64,000 bases of DNA from Robiginitomaculum sp. (lineage in GTDB: Bacteria > Pseudomonadota > Alphaproteobacteria > Caulobacterales > Maricaulaceae): the NCBI GenBank assembly GCA_021776635.1, contig JAJFFN010000020.1, positions 1 through 64,000 on the forward strand, read 5' to 3'. Below, piece after piece: positions 44,456 through 53,889 of this stretch. Position 1 is the first letter of the stretch. Each line of letters begins with the position of its first letter. The notes under the pieces were generated by a model. That model saw nothing but the letters and a program-made list of their open reading frames with translations. It made no database searches and was not told the origin of the DNA. Position numbers and translations under genes: made by a program.

Positions 44456-44894
44456 GATCAAAAAACTGGAAAATTTTGGTGATTTGCAAATGCCTACATA
44501 CGAAACAGATTTGGCGGCAGGCGTGGATTTACGGGCTGCTATAGATGCAGATAATCCTGTGGTCTTAAAGCCAGGTGCAAGAGCATTGGTCGCAACAGGA
44601 TTTGCGATGGCTTTACCGCCAGGATATGAAGCGCAAATTAGACCGCGCTCAGGGCTTGCTTATAAATACGGTATTAGCGTGGTTAATTCCCCAGGCACTG
44701 TGGATGCTGATTATAGGGGCGAAGTAAAAATCTTGCTTATAAACCACGGCGCCGATAGCTTCACGGTCAACCGCGGAGAACGGATAGCCCAAATGGTCGT
44801 TGCCCCTGTCACACAGGCAAAATTTGAAGTAGTAAACAAGCTGTCAGAAACAACTCGTGGTGCAGGCGGGTACGGATCGACAGGCGTAAAATAG
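44442..44894 (+). CDS. dut: dUTP pyrophosphatase
   Basis: The 150-residue protein shows all five dUTPase motifs: [45 protein letters not shown] and [10 protein letters not shown]. It hydrolyses dUTP to dUMP as a trimer. It overlaps the upstream hypothetical gene by 14 bases and precedes cysK by 11. Confidence 0.97.
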   Translation: MLKIEIKKLENFGDLQMPTYETDLAAGVDLRAAIDADNPVVLKPGARALVATGFAMALPPGYEAQIRPRSGLAYKYGISVVNSPGTVDADYRGEVKILLINHGADSFTVNRGERIAQMVVAPVTQAKFEVVNKLSETTRGAGGYGSTGVK

Positions 44895-44905
44895 GAGAAA
44901 ATATC

Positions 44906-45853
44906 ATGAGCCATAATAAACCAGGAAGAGGGAAAATATATAATTCTATCTCAGAGACTATTGGGGATACACCTTTGGTGCGATTACCTAAGATAACGTC
45001 TGAAATTAAAGCGACGCTTCTGTATAAATTAGAGTTTTTTAATCCAGGTGCCAGCGTGAAAGACCGGATAGCCCTTGCGATGATCGAAGATTTGGAACAG
45101 CGGCAGCTCTTAAAAAAAGGTGGTACAATAGTCGAGCCAACATCTGGGAATACTGGTATTGGTTTGGCGTTGGTTGCAGCCGCAAAAGGCTATAAAGCCA
45201 TTTTTGTTATGCCCGACAGTATGTCTATAGAGCGTCGAAAATTGATATCTTTACTCGGGGCTGAGGTGGTCTTGACACCTGCGGCTGAAGGAATGCCTGG
45301 ATCAATTACCAAGGCAGATGAGATTACCCGCGAAATTAAAAATGCGGTTCAGCCTGGGCAATTTGTTAATCAGGCTAATCCAGATATGCACGAGCGAACA
45401 ACAGGTCCAGAAATATGGAATGATACGGACGGCAAAGTGGATATGTTGATTTCTGGTATTGGTACCGGCGGTACATTAACGGGGGCAGGGCGTTATCTAA
45501 AAGCCCAAAACCCTGATATTAAGCTTGTTGCGCTTGAGCCTGAGGGCAGTCCGTTCCTATCCACAGGCGAAAAAGGCCCGCATATGATACAAGGAATTGG
45601 TGCAGGCTTTAAACCCGAAACACTAGATGCAAGCTTAATTGATGAAATCATTACAATAGACAATGAAACGGCATTTGAGACGGCGCGTAATGCAGCACAA
45701 TTGGACGGTGTGCCTGTAGGCATTTCGTCAGGCGCAGCCATAGCGGCCAGCCTAATTGTCGGAGCCAAACCCGAGATGAAGGGTAAAACAGTCGTGACAA
45801 TTATTCCGTCTTTTGCAGAACGATATCTCTCTACGTCGCTGTTTGATTTTTAA
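44906..45853 (+). CDS. cysK: Cysteine synthase A (O-acetylserine sulfhydrylase)
   Basis: The 315-residue PLP enzyme has Lys52 in NPGASVKDRIA, the substrate loop PTSGNTGIGLA, and GTGGTLTGAGRYLK for the phosphate. It combines O-acetylserine with sulfide. GGAGAAAATATC lies before the ATG. Together with the methionine gamma-lyase and msrA genes it adds to the sulphur amino acid content of the window, but no direct link is visible. Confidence 0.94.
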   Translation: MSHNKPGRGKIYNSISETIGDTPLVRLPKITSEIKATLLYKLEFFNPGASVKDRIALAMIEDLEQRQLLKKGGTIVEPTSGNTGIGLALVAAAKGYKAIFVMPDSMSIERRKLISLLGAEVVLTPAAEGMPGSITKADEITREIKNAVQPGQFVNQANPDMHERTTGPEIWNDTDGKVDMLISGIGTGGTLTGAGRYLKAQNPDIKLVALEPEGSPFLSTGEKGPHMIQGIGAGFKPETLDASLIDEIITIDNETAFETARNAAQLDGVPVGISSGAAIAASLIVGAKPEMKGKTVVTIIPSFAERYLSTSLFDF

Positions 45854-45869
45854 GGATGGCTGGTTTTTA

Positions 45870-46619
45870 ATGCAGCGTGATGAATTAGAACGCTATGCCC
45901 GCCAAATTGTTTTAAAGGAAATAGGCGGCGCGGGACAACAAGCATTAAGCACTGCACGCGTTCTTATCGTCGGTGCCGGGGGCCTTGGTGGGCCCGCAGG
46001 CTTATATCTGGCGGCGGCTGGTGTCGGTCATATCGGTGTTATTGATGAAGATGTTGTCGCACTCTCCAATTTACACAGACAAGTCCAATTTCGAACTGAT
46101 GATGTTGGCACATTGAAAACAAAAGCTACCTCAAACACTCTGACCGCAATTAACCCTCATGCGAATATACATGAATATCGCCACAAAATAGATTTGGACA
46201 ATGCGCAAGATATCATCGAAGATTTTGATGTGGTGTTGGACGGCACGGATAATTTTGAGGCGCGGTTTTTGGTCAATGCCGTATGTTTGCGCACACAAAT
46301 CCCGCTCGTGAGTGGTGCGCTCGGTAGGTTCGAAGGACAGTTATCGGTTTATAAAATGGACAATAAGTCAGCCTGTTACAGATGCTTCGTTCCCAATGAA
46401 CCACCCGAAGCGGAGACCTGTGCCGCAGTTGGTGTGGTTGGTGCTCTGGCTGGGATAATAGGCTCTATGATGGCGATGGAAGCCATTAAAATAATCACCA
46501 ATTCTGGACAGCCTTTATACGGGAAGCTCTTCTTATACGACGGCCTAAATGGAGAAGCGCGGACGATTTCCTTGCCTAATGATCCCGCTTGCCCTGCTTG
46601 TGGTGTAGATAATAAATAA
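45870..46619 (+). CDS. moeB: ThiF/MoeB/HesA family adenylyltransferase
   Basis: The 249-residue protein has the adenylylation site GAGGLGGPAGLYLA, the DEDVVALSNLHRQ motif, DGTDNFEARFLVN and ETCAAVGVVG with the Cys used for thioester chemistry. Zinc cysteines are in CYRCF and CPACG. It activates a MoaD or ThiS-type C-terminus. The start at 45870 gives the canonical MQRDELERYARQIVL N-terminus; AAGGA lies 13 bases upstream. MoeB and ThiF cannot be told apart from sequence alone here. Confidence 0.85.
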   Translation: MQRDELERYARQIVLKEIGGAGQQALSTARVLIVGAGGLGGPAGLYLAAAGVGHIGVIDEDVVALSNLHRQVQFRTDDVGTLKTKATSNTLTAINPHANIHEYRHKIDLDNAQDIIEDFDVVLDGTDNFEARFLVNAVCLRTQIPLVSGALGRFEGQLSVYKMDNKSACYRCFVPNEPPEAETCAAVGVVGALAGIIGSMMAMEAIKIITNSGQPLYGKLFLYDGLNGEARTISLPNDPACPACGVDNK

Positions 46620-46635
46620 GCCTAAAACCAAACAA

Positions 46636-46785
46636 CCCTGCTTCGGTGTGTGGGCCGAAGCAAGGCTGTCTTTTGCACAACACCATTAAGAGCTGGGGAG
46701 TTCTTATAGTCTTGTGCGCGCCCCGGTTAAACTCTGCATTAGACCGCTGCAATCAGTCGAAAGTGAGGAACCGAAGTGTGTCACC
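46636..46785 (+). ncRNA. Structured RNA candidate with 6S-like architecture
   Basis: The stretch can fold into a rod. CTTCGGT (46641-46647) pairs with ACCGAAG (46770-46776), GGCTG (46664-46668) with CAGTC (46754-46758), GCACAA (46675-46680) with TTGTGC (46712-46717), and AAGAGC (46688-46693) with GTTCTT (46700-46705). A small hairpin CGGT/ACCG (46724-46746) sits in the 3' side of the middle. Closing stem, bubble with a 3' hairpin and a terminal stem is the 6S RNA plan, and the length is right. The 5' arm can also pair locally with CCGAAGC (46655-46661), an alternative fold. Identity is inference; the pairing is seen. Confidence 0.4.
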
Positions 46786-47046
46786 TAATATTCTTAGGAC
46801 TTATTATACAATATTTTAAGCAAAAATACAAGGTCAATCAGGTCATTTGCTCGTCACAAACATTTTTGGCGTTATGGGGTCATGTCTATTTATGCAGCTC
46901 TATTTATGCAGTGTAGAGCGTCCAAAATAGTCAATATGAACGCAGACATTTGAAAACACACTCTAATGGTTTATTTTTACACTGGACATTGGCTGATTTG
47001 ACGGTATTTAGTGCCAAACTTTTACTGAAATCCTTGAGGGGGACTC

Positions 47047-49116
47047 ATGTCTGAATCTATGAATGTATCTGAACTTGTAAAACTGCCGCCAATTGTTGGG
47101 CTGTTTGGGCTTTTAATTGCGCTCGTGCTGTATTTTATTGTTAAAAAATATCCTGAGGGCGATGCTGCCATCAAGAAGATTGGTGATCAAATCCATTTGG
47201 GTGCCATGGTGTTCATGAAACGCGAATACAAAATGCTGGTCATGTTTTTGGCCGTCTTGGTTATCGCCGTGTGGGTGGCCCTCGGCAAAGAAACCGGTAT
47301 TGCAGTTATTGTCGGGGCTGTGTCCTCGTCTATCGCAGGCTGGCTCGGCATGTATGCGGCGACCAAAGCCAATGTACGGACCGCAACGGCGGCGCAACAA
47401 AATGGCTCTGCCAGTGCGCTCACCGTCGCTTTCTTTGGCGGCTCCATCATGGGTCTTTGTGTTGCGGCACTTGGCCTCATCGGGCTGGGTGGTTTGTTCA
47501 TGTTTTTCCAAATCGATAGCGCTAGCGGAACGGCCCTCAAAGACAGCGTTCACGCGCTCGAAGGTTTTGGTATTGGCGCGTCCTGTGTGGCTTTGTTCTC
47601 ACGGATTGGCGGTGGTATCTTTACCAAGTCCGCCGACGTGGGTGCTGACCTGGTTGGTAAAATCGAAGCGGGAATCCCCGAAGACGACCCGCGTAATCCT
47701 GGTGTAATCGCGGATAATGTTGGCGATAATGTCGGCGATGTTGCTGGTATGGGTTCTGATATTTTTGAAAGTTATTGCGGTGCAATGATTGCGTCTATCG
47801 CCATTGCCTTTACCTGGGGCAGTACGGCTTTGATGTTCTTACCGCTCGCTCTGGCAACAGTTGGCTTGCTGGCGTCTATTTTGATGATCGGCGTGGTCAA
47901 GATGGCCTCTGGTGCGGCACCTGCGACGGCACTTCGCACCGGTACATTAGGTGCGCCCGTTCTTTTCTTGGCGGCAGCTTATTTACTTATCCAAAAAATG
48001 AGTATCGATGTGACAGTGCTTGCCGACGTTGATAAATCCATCAATGTTTGGTGGGCCGTTGTCTGCGGTGCGGCTGGTGGTGTGGCCATCGGCTTGATCA
48101 CAGAATATTATACGGGCGGTTCGCCTGTGCGTAAAATCGCTAAATCTGGAGAAACAGGATCTGCGACTGTGATGATTACGGGCTTGTCCGTGGGTATGCA
48201 GTCTGTTGTTTTGCCGCTTTTGGTGATTGCAGCAATTATCTTTGCTTCGACATCTTTGGCCGGCCTTTACGGTGTTGGTATTGCGGCGGTCGGTATGCTT
48301 TCTACCGTGGGTATCACCATGGCCATCGACGCTTACGGCCCTGTGGCTGATAATGCAGGCGGTATCGCAGAGATGGGCGGCATGGGCAAAGAAGTACGCG
48401 AGATTACAGACGGCCTTGACGAGCTTGGCAACACAACGGCTGCCATCGGTAAAGGCTTCGCCATCGGCGCGGCGGCTCTCGCGGCTCTGGCGATTATCGC
48501 AGCGTTCGGCGAGACGGTTCGCCATCATCCCGGCAATGAAAACTTCTCTTTGTTGCTCTCTAATCCGAAGGTTCTGGTTGGTATGTTTATAGGCGGCACC
48601 ATTCCGTTCCTTGTTTCTGCCATTACCATGACAGCGGTCGGGGATGCGGCCTTTGAAATGATCAATGAAATCCGTCGCCAGTTCAAAGAAATCCCAGGTC
48701 TTCTTGAAGGCAAAGCGGATCCAGACACAGCCAAATGTGTGGACATTGCGACGACTGCGGCGCTGAAGAAAATGCTCCTACCAGGCGTTATCGCGGTCGG
48801 TGCGCCTGTAATGGTTGGCTTTGTACTGGGCGCGGAAAGCCTTGGCGGCTTCCTTGCCGGTGCGCTCCTCGCATGTGTGCTCATGGCGCTGTTCATGGCC
48901 AATGCAGGCGGTGCTTGGGATAACGCTAAGAAGTATGTCGAGAAAGGCAATCACGGCGGCAAAGGCACGGACCACCACGCGGCGGTCGTTGTTGGCGATA
49001 CTGTTGGAGACCCCTTCAAAGACACATCCGGTCCAGCTATGAATATCCTCATAAATGTCATGGCGATTGTCAGCTTGGTCATTGCACCGCTTTTGACAGT
49101 AACCGGTTTGTTCTAA
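47047..49116 (+). CDS. hppA: K+-dependent membrane-bound pyrophosphatase
   Basis: A 689-residue protein with about sixteen spans and the pyrophosphatase signatures DVGADLVGKIEAGIPEDDPRNPG, DNVGDNVGDVAGMGSDIFESY and VVVGDTVGDPFKDTSGPA. The motif GNTTAAIGKGFAIG has Ala at the position where K+-independent members have Lys, so it belongs to the K+-dependent branch. It couples PPi hydrolysis to H+ or Na+ export; which ion is not decided here. GAGGGGGACTC precedes the ATG. Confidence 0.95.
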   Translation: MSESMNVSELVKLPPIVGLFGLLIALVLYFIVKKYPEGDAAIKKIGDQIHLGAMVFMKREYKMLVMFLAVLVIAVWVALGKETGIAVIVGAVSSSIAGWLGMYAATKANVRTATAAQQNGSASALTVAFFGGSIMGLCVAALGLIGLGGLFMFFQIDSASGTALKDSVHALEGFGIGASCVALFSRIGGGIFTKSADVGADLVGKIEAGIPEDDPRNPGVIADNVGDNVGDVAGMGSDIFESYCGAMIASIAIAFTWGSTALMFLPLALATVGLLASILMIGVVKMASGAAPATALRTGTLGAPVLFLAAAYLLIQKMSIDVTVLADVDKSINVWWAVVCGAAGGVAIGLITEYYTGGSPVRKIAKSGETGSATVMITGLSVGMQSVVLPLLVIAAIIFASTSLAGLYGVGIAAVGMLSTVGITMAIDAYGPVADNAGGIAEMGGMGKEVREITDGLDELGNTTAAIGKGFAIGAAALAALAIIAAFGETVRHHPGNENFSLLLSNPKVLVGMFIGGTIPFLVSAITMTAVGDAAFEMINEIRRQFKEIPGLLEGKADPDTAKCVDIATTAALKKMLLPGVIAVGAPVMVGFVLGAESLGGFLAGALLACVLMALFMANAGGAWDNAKKYVEKGNHGGKGTDHHAAVVVGDTVGDPFKDTSGPAMNILINVMAIVSLVIAPLLTVTGLF

Positions 49117-49140
49117 ACCCATTTAAAATAACAAAACGAA

Positions 49141-49170
49141 AACCCGGTAGGTCACGCTTCCGGGTTTTTT
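49141..49170. terminator. Bidirectional intrinsic terminator after hppA
   Basis: AACCCGG (49141-49147) pairs with CCGGGTT (49160-49166), followed by a T-run to 49170. The reverse strand has a T-rich run too, so it can also end the convergent DUF3179 gene. Confidence 0.85.
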
Positions 49171-49224
49171 CATGCTTGTGGTTCTAGTTTAACGCGCGAT
49201 GCTTTAAGTTTAGATTGACTGAGC

Positions 49225-50205
49225 CTAGCCGCGCCAAATACCGTCTGGTTTGAATGCCGCGAAAACGAAGGCGAATGTCACATCGTAATTGACGGTCTGC
49301 CAGTTCCCGTTTTCGTCCTGTCGTTCTGCGACGACTGTGCCAATGTCGCGGCCTCTGCCTATGGTTTTGTCGCCGAGAGCGGAGACTTGCCCGCTCTCCC
49401 ATGTCATTCGAATATCGCCGTGTAAAATCGTTCCGGCTTTGGCTATACTGGTCATTCGCCAAGCCGTATCGCCGACCACAACAACCCGCTCCATACGACT
49501 AAACCCCTTAGGCAGTTTTACGAAAACATTGAACATACGCCCATTTTTATCATAATTCACATAAGGGTTTTGGCCATAATTGTAATCTCTTGGATTATTG
49601 GGTACTAAGACGATACCGTCTGGATAGCTGCGCTTAAACTGGGCAAAGGAAATTAATTTGGCGGGCAGACGTCTAAGGTGCTTGCCCGTGTGCGTGCCGA
49701 CAATGGCCCGTCCGGTGAATTGTTGCCACCAGCTCTGAGACGCTCTGTCATACATGACCAAGTCGGAATTGCGCAAAATTCCTGAAACGCCAAATGTCGT
49801 TTCCCGGCCATCAATCATGCGCTCATAAACTATGGCGCTATTGCATAGGGGGCAAAATGTAACCGCCACAGGCACACCTTCAATTGTATCATTGGCAATC
49901 TCGTGCCACATCAATACGGATATGGGATAGGCTTTGGCGGTGCCGCCAACTTCCAGTGCAATGACGGGCTCTTTTGGGCGGTAGTCCACTTGATCCAATG
50001 GCTTGAATTTCGGTAAATCTATAGACGGAATACCGTCCTTAAGAGGCCCGCCGGCTCGAAATTCAGAGGCCGAAATACTATATTTGGAAAAATCGGTGTA
50101 TGGCCAATTCCATTGGTTTGGCCATTTGTCTTTGTCATTGCTAATGGCGAGCGGTGCTTGTGACATTAAAACTGCGATTAAAAACAGTGAATAAAATATT
50201 CTCAT
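49225..50205 (-). CDS. DUF3179 domain secreted protein
   Basis: A signal peptide (MRIFYSLFLIAVLMSQAPLAIS) precedes a DUF3179 domain: AYPISVLMWHEIANDTI, VTFCPLCNSAIVYER with a Cys-x2-Cys pair and GVSGILRNSDLVMYDRASQSWWQQ. The start at 50205 gives the signal peptide and has GGGAG eight bases upstream; in-frame starts before it lack this. The function of DUF3179 is not established; the conserved Cys pair and His suggest metal binding. It is convergent with hppA. Confidence 0.82.
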   Translation of the reverse strand: MRIFYSLFLIAVLMSQAPLAISNDKDKWPNQWNWPYTDFSKYSISASEFRAGGPLKDGIPSIDLPKFKPLDQVDYRPKEPVIALEVGGTAKAYPISVLMWHEIANDTIEGVPVAVTFCPLCNSAIVYERMIDGRETTFGVSGILRNSDLVMYDRASQSWWQQFTGRAIVGTHTGKHLRRLPAKLISFAQFKRSYPDGIVLVPNNPRDYNYGQNPYVNYDKNGRMFNVFVKLPKGFSRMERVVVVGDTAWRMTSIAKAGTILHGDIRMTWESGQVSALGDKTIGRGRDIGTVVAERQDENGNWQTVNYDVTFAFVFAAFKPDGIWRG

Positions 50206-50308
50206 GGTCGTGCTCCCGAAAGCTATAATCTTGGCACCCCTCATACGCATGATATAGCGGATACGGAAAAAGCGCACAAATCACACCCAATCACATTTCA
50301 GCGATGAT

Positions 50309-50848
50309 TTACAAAAGCCGAGTGCCTGACGTCCGACCCTCCAATTCCAGCAAAAATTCTTTGGTCGGGATACCGCCGCCGAAGCCCGTCATGGCGCCAT
50401 TAGCGCCGATGACCCGGTGACAGGGAATGATGACGGGGATGGGATTGGCATTGTTAGCGCCGCCGACGGCGCGGGAAGCTTTCGGATTGCCCACCAAAGC
50501 GGCTTGCTGTCCATAAGAACGCGTTTGCCCAAATGGAATTTTTTGCAAAGCTCGCCAGGCCGACATTTGAAATTCCGTGCCTTCTGGCTTGAGCGGCACG
50601 GTAAATTCCGTGCGCTTGCCTGCGAAATATTCCGTTAGCTCTCTCTCGGCTTGCGTGAACATTGTGCCGTCCCGTTGCCATTGCGGTAAGGGTTGGCGCG
50701 GGGTGTGCCCTGTAGAGCCTTCGGGCGCATCGGGGAAGCTGACAAAGCGCACATAGTCTTTGCACCCCGCTATCAACATGTCTCCGATAGGCGTGCTCAC
50801 ATAATCATAATGGGTAATCTGTTTTGATGTTTTTTTAAGGTCGCGCAT
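50309..50848 (-). CDS. ogt: Methylated-DNA-[protein]-cysteine S-methyltransferase
   Basis: The 179-residue protein has the alkyl-acceptor motif VIIPCHRVIG and RAVGGANNANPIPV for DNA flipping. It repairs O6-methylguanine by suicide transfer. GGAGAGATT precedes the ATG. Its N-terminal domain lacks the Ada zinc Cys set, so it is the stand-alone form. Confidence 0.93.
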   Translation of the reverse strand: MRDLKKTSKQITHYDYVSTPIGDMLIAGCKDYVRFVSFPDAPEGSTGHTPRQPLPQWQRDGTMFTQAERELTEYFAGKRTEFTVPLKPEGTEFQMSAWRALQKIPFGQTRSYGQQAALVGNPKASRAVGGANNANPIPVIIPCHRVIGANGAMTGFGGGIPTKEFLLELEGRTSGTRLL

Positions 50849-50866
50849 AATCTCTCCTACCTAAGC

Positions 50867-51790
50867 TTACTCGTTTTTATTAAAACGGATATATTTATGA
50901 GCCCGTCCGTCCATGACCACAAGTCCGAGCCCGATTAAAACCATGCCGCCAAATTGCGCGAGCGTTAGCCGCTCATCCAAAAACCCTGCACCCAACAATA
51001 TGGCGCTAACCGGTATCAGTAAAGTCACCAAAGATATATTGGTCGCCCCGCCTTTGTCCAGGATACGAAAGAACAAAACATAAGCCAGCGCCGTACACAA
51101 AAGCCCCAGCGCCAGAATGGACCAGATGATATCCATAGACGGCTTTTCGAGCGTCCACGGTTTATCCACTACCAACATAATTGGCAACATCATTACTGTG
51201 CTGGCGCTAACCTGCCCAAAAGCTCCGACCATTGGCCGCACGTTCATGGCCCGGAAACGCCGCCCGTAAACTGAGGCAAATGCATAGGATAATGCAGCGC
51301 CCAAACAGGCGAGCATAGCTAATCCATCGAGACTAAATCCACCCGTTAAATCTTTACCAAGCATTATAGCGACACCCACAACACCTAACAATATACCAAC
51401 CAATTTAGGCGCGGTAATTCGCTCGTCTCTAGTCAAAAAATGCGCAACTATCACAGTGAAAATCGGTGTCGTTGCGTTAAGTATCGACGCCAAACCTGAA
51501 GCAATTTGCGTCTGCCCGTAAAAGATTAAACTAAAAGGAATGATATTATTCAGCATCCCCATGCCAAAGAATACAGCAATCAAAGGCCAAGATAAATTCA
51601 GCTTGTATCCACTAATACGCAGAACCACATACAAAGATGCCGCCGCCAGCAAGACCCGCGAAAACACCAAAGTAAAGGGCGGTATTTCCGCCAGAGCAAT
51701 TTTAGAGAAAAAGAATGACCCACCCCAAAGCACCGACAATGCCAATAGCAAAACCCACTCACTTTTCCCCATTTTCAAATCCGTAGACAT
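50867..51790 (-). CDS. EamA/DMT family transporter
   Basis: The 307-residue protein has about ten spans in two EamA repeats, with LWGGSFFFSKIALAEIPPFTLVFSRV in the first and GAALSYAFASVYGRR in the second. ATG 51790 has AGGAG five bases upstream. Metabolite export is typical for the family; the substrate is unknown. It lies 18 bases upstream of ogt on the same strand, so ogt may be cotranscribed. Confidence 0.88.
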   Translation of the reverse strand: MSTDLKMGKSEWVLLLALSVLWGGSFFFSKIALAEIPPFTLVFSRVLLAAASLYVVLRISGYKLNLSWPLIAVFFGMGMLNNIIPFSLIFYGQTQIASGLASILNATTPIFTVIVAHFLTRDERITAPKLVGILLGVVGVAIMLGKDLTGGFSLDGLAMLACLGAALSYAFASVYGRRFRAMNVRPMVGAFGQVSASTVMMLPIMLVVDKPWTLEKPSMDIIWSILALGLLCTALAYVLFFRILDKGGATNISLVTLLIPVSAILLGAGFLDERLTLAQFGGMVLIGLGLVVMDGRAHKYIRFNKNE

Positions 51791-52126
51791 GTGTACTCCT
51801 TTTCTCAATTGGTACTTGTGTGGTCGTACCGAAGAAAAAATGCTCGCCGGATACGGACATCACTGTTTGGCACCGCATAGAAAGTACGGCTAATTTTATC
51901 TCAGTTTTGAACATCAGCCTAAATAGTGGGACGTCCGTAACCCAAGGCTACTTCTTCACTACGTTCAGGGTGTTTGATTTTACCCATCACTGGCTACGGA
52001 ATGAATTTGCAAAACAAAATATTTAACCTAGCCCCCAAATGCATTTCTGTCAGTGTATGGATTAAATATAAATGTAGAAGGCCAAGGTAGTGGCGCGAAG
52101 GGGAGTTTCACTATGAACCCTGCGTC

Positions 52127-52148
52127 CCGACATTGAAGACAATGTCGG
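52127..52148. repeat. Perfect 9-bp stem palindrome in a 446-base gap
   Basis: CCGACATTG-aaga-CAATGTCGG forms a strong hairpin in the gap between the EamA transporter and the FNR-type gene (51809-52254). There is no T-run on either side, so it is not a standard terminator. It looks like the small dispersed palindromes of some alphaproteobacteria. No gene was found in the rest of this gap. Confidence 0.7.
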
Positions 52149-52254
52149 CGTGACATTGCAATTTCTTGAATTTACGTGACACGTCATGCGGTCTTGCGAA
52201 TGTTCTTAATATACATAATAAGAGCAAACTTGTTGTATTTATTTGGTCCTGACC

Positions 52255-52983
52255 CTAGCCTTTACGACCAGGCACTGGGCTTGTGTAATCACCCAGAGCG
52301 GTCAAGGCGGCGCGGTCCTTTATGGTTATCGTCCACTTGTCGGTTATTTCAATCATACCTTTGCTATTAAGCTGTGAAAAAGCACGGCTTACCGTTTCGA
52401 CGGTTAGGCCAAGATAATCAGCAATGTCTACGCGGGTCATTGGCATTTTAAAACTGCGGCTTTTATGCGCCGAAGTATAACCACGGGCGTTCGCTTGTCT
52501 CGTTTCAATGAACAACAAAAACCAGGCTATTTTCTCTGTGGCTTTCTTACGCCCCAAAACAAATAATTGATCCATAATCGCTTCGACCACCCTTGAGGTG
52601 ATGTCGTGGACACGGGTTTCAAGCTTAGGATGTTTCTTGTAAAGAGACTGCAAATCCGCTTCTTGCCATTGACAAGCCGTCAACGGTTTCAATGCGCGCG
52701 CACTGACTGAATATGACGGGCCAGAAGCAATGCCAATGAAATCACCAGCATAACAAAACGCCATAATTTGTTTTGCCCCATTGCTGGCCAAGCGTTCCAA
52801 TGCCAGAGCCCCTGAGGACACATTATACACCTGGCGCACGGGATCCTCTTCGTGTAACAAATATGCTCCGGTTTTTATACGGCGTATATGCGCGAGCTGA
52901 AACAAATCTTCTATTTCAAGGTCAGTAAACACTGAACATAGAGGGCTCTTACGCGCCTGACATGAATTACAAGGTATATTCAT
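52255..52983 (-). CDS. FNR-type oxygen-sensing transcriptional regulator
   Basis: The 242-residue Crp/Fnr protein has the iron-sulfur ligand set Cys5, Cys8, Cys16 and Cys104, with the C-x2-C-x7-C spacing of alphaproteobacterial FnrN/FnrL. The recognition helix reads TVETVSRAF, with the Glu and Ser-Arg residues that read TTGAT-N4-ATCAA sites. It should bind a [4Fe-4S] cluster and switch under low oxygen. It is divergent from the GntR gene; the 69-base gap has no clear FNR half-site pair. Confidence 0.92.
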   Translation of the reverse strand: MNIPCNSCQARKSPLCSVFTDLEIEDLFQLAHIRRIKTGAYLLHEEDPVRQVYNVSSGALALERLASNGAKQIMAFCYAGDFIGIASGPSYSVSARALKPLTACQWQEADLQSLYKKHPKLETRVHDITSRVVEAIMDQLFVLGRKKATEKIAWFLLFIETRQANARGYTSAHKSRSFKMPMTRVDIADYLGLTVETVSRAFSQLNSKGMIEITDKWTITIKDRAALTALGDYTSPVPGRKG

Positions 52984-53052
52984 AATGTCTCTTGTCTTAT
53001 ATGATATAAAAGATATATCAATATACGTTATTTACCGACCGACAGGAATTTC

Positions 53053-53880
53053 ATGGAAGATAAAAACCCTATACGCATAAAAGATGCAGCCAGTTTTCAA
53101 ATGGTTTTAGATGAAAAACTTCGCACACCGCTCTATTACCAAATTTATGTTTTAATTCGCGATAAAATCCTGTCAGGTGCATACCCCAATGGCGCACTTA
53201 TTCCAACAGAGAAGCAATTAGAACAAACATTTAACGTCTCGCGCATTACGGTAAAACGTGCACTTGACGAGCTTGCCAAAGAAGGTTTGGTTTCCCGCCA
53301 GCGTGGTCGAGGTACTCTGGTGACCTTCTCTGCGCCTGTATCGTCATCCCTGGGCAATATGGACGGTTTGCTGGAAGACATGCTGAACATAGTTCAAGAA
53401 ACCAAAGTCCGAATATTAGAATTTGACTATCTTGTGGCTGCACCCCATGTCACGGATGCGCTGCAACTATTGCCGCGCACAAAAGTGCAACATGCCATTC
53501 GCACACGATATAAAGACGATACACCGTTTTCCTATGTGATTACGTATGTACCCGAAGATATTGGACGCTCATTTAAACGCACCGATTTGAAGGATCAGCC
53601 AATATTAGCTTTGATCGAAAAAAGCGGCGTCAATATAGCCCGTGCCAGACAAACGGTCACGGCTACACTTGCAGACGGCACCACAGCTCCTGCACTTAAC
53701 ATTGGTATTGGCTCTCCGCTCCTAAAGGTATCGCGTATTGTTTACGACGATAATGAACGACCCGTAGAATATATCATTATTTATTATTGGCCCGGCCTAT
53801 ACCGGATAAATATGGAGTTGTCGCGCATGACGGACGCAGATGACGGCGGCTCTAATTTTTGGGCCATGAACATGAAATAA
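53053..53880 (+). CDS. GntR family regulator with UTRA domain (HutC/FarR type)
   Basis: The 275-residue protein has an N-terminal winged HTH (YQIYVLIRDKILSGAYPNGALIPTEKQLEQTFNVSRITVKRALDEL) and a C-terminal UTRA effector domain (YVPEDIGRSF, LLKVSRIVYDDNERPVEYI). It is likely to repress the HMG-CoA lyase gene that follows nine bases after its stop, and to respond to a related CoA or acid. Confidence 0.88.
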   Translation: MEDKNPIRIKDAASFQMVLDEKLRTPLYYQIYVLIRDKILSGAYPNGALIPTEKQLEQTFNVSRITVKRALDELAKEGLVSRQRGRGTLVTFSAPVSSSLGNMDGLLEDMLNIVQETKVRILEFDYLVAAPHVTDALQLLPRTKVQHAIRTRYKDDTPFSYVITYVPEDIGRSFKRTDLKDQPILALIEKSGVNIARARQTVTATLADGTTAPALNIGIGSPLLKVSRIVYDDNERPVEYIIIYYWPGLYRINMELSRMTDADDGGSNFWAMNMK

Positions 53881-53889
53881 GGGTGGCGC

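Noticed and set aside
47113-47553. Antisense and alternative-frame open stretches in hppA
   Set aside because: They arise from codon bias in the pyrophosphatase gene and lack ribosome binding sites.
52984-53052. FNR box between the FNR-type and GntR genes
   Set aside because: TTGAT and ATCAA half-sites with correct spacing are not present; only AT-rich partial matches were seen.
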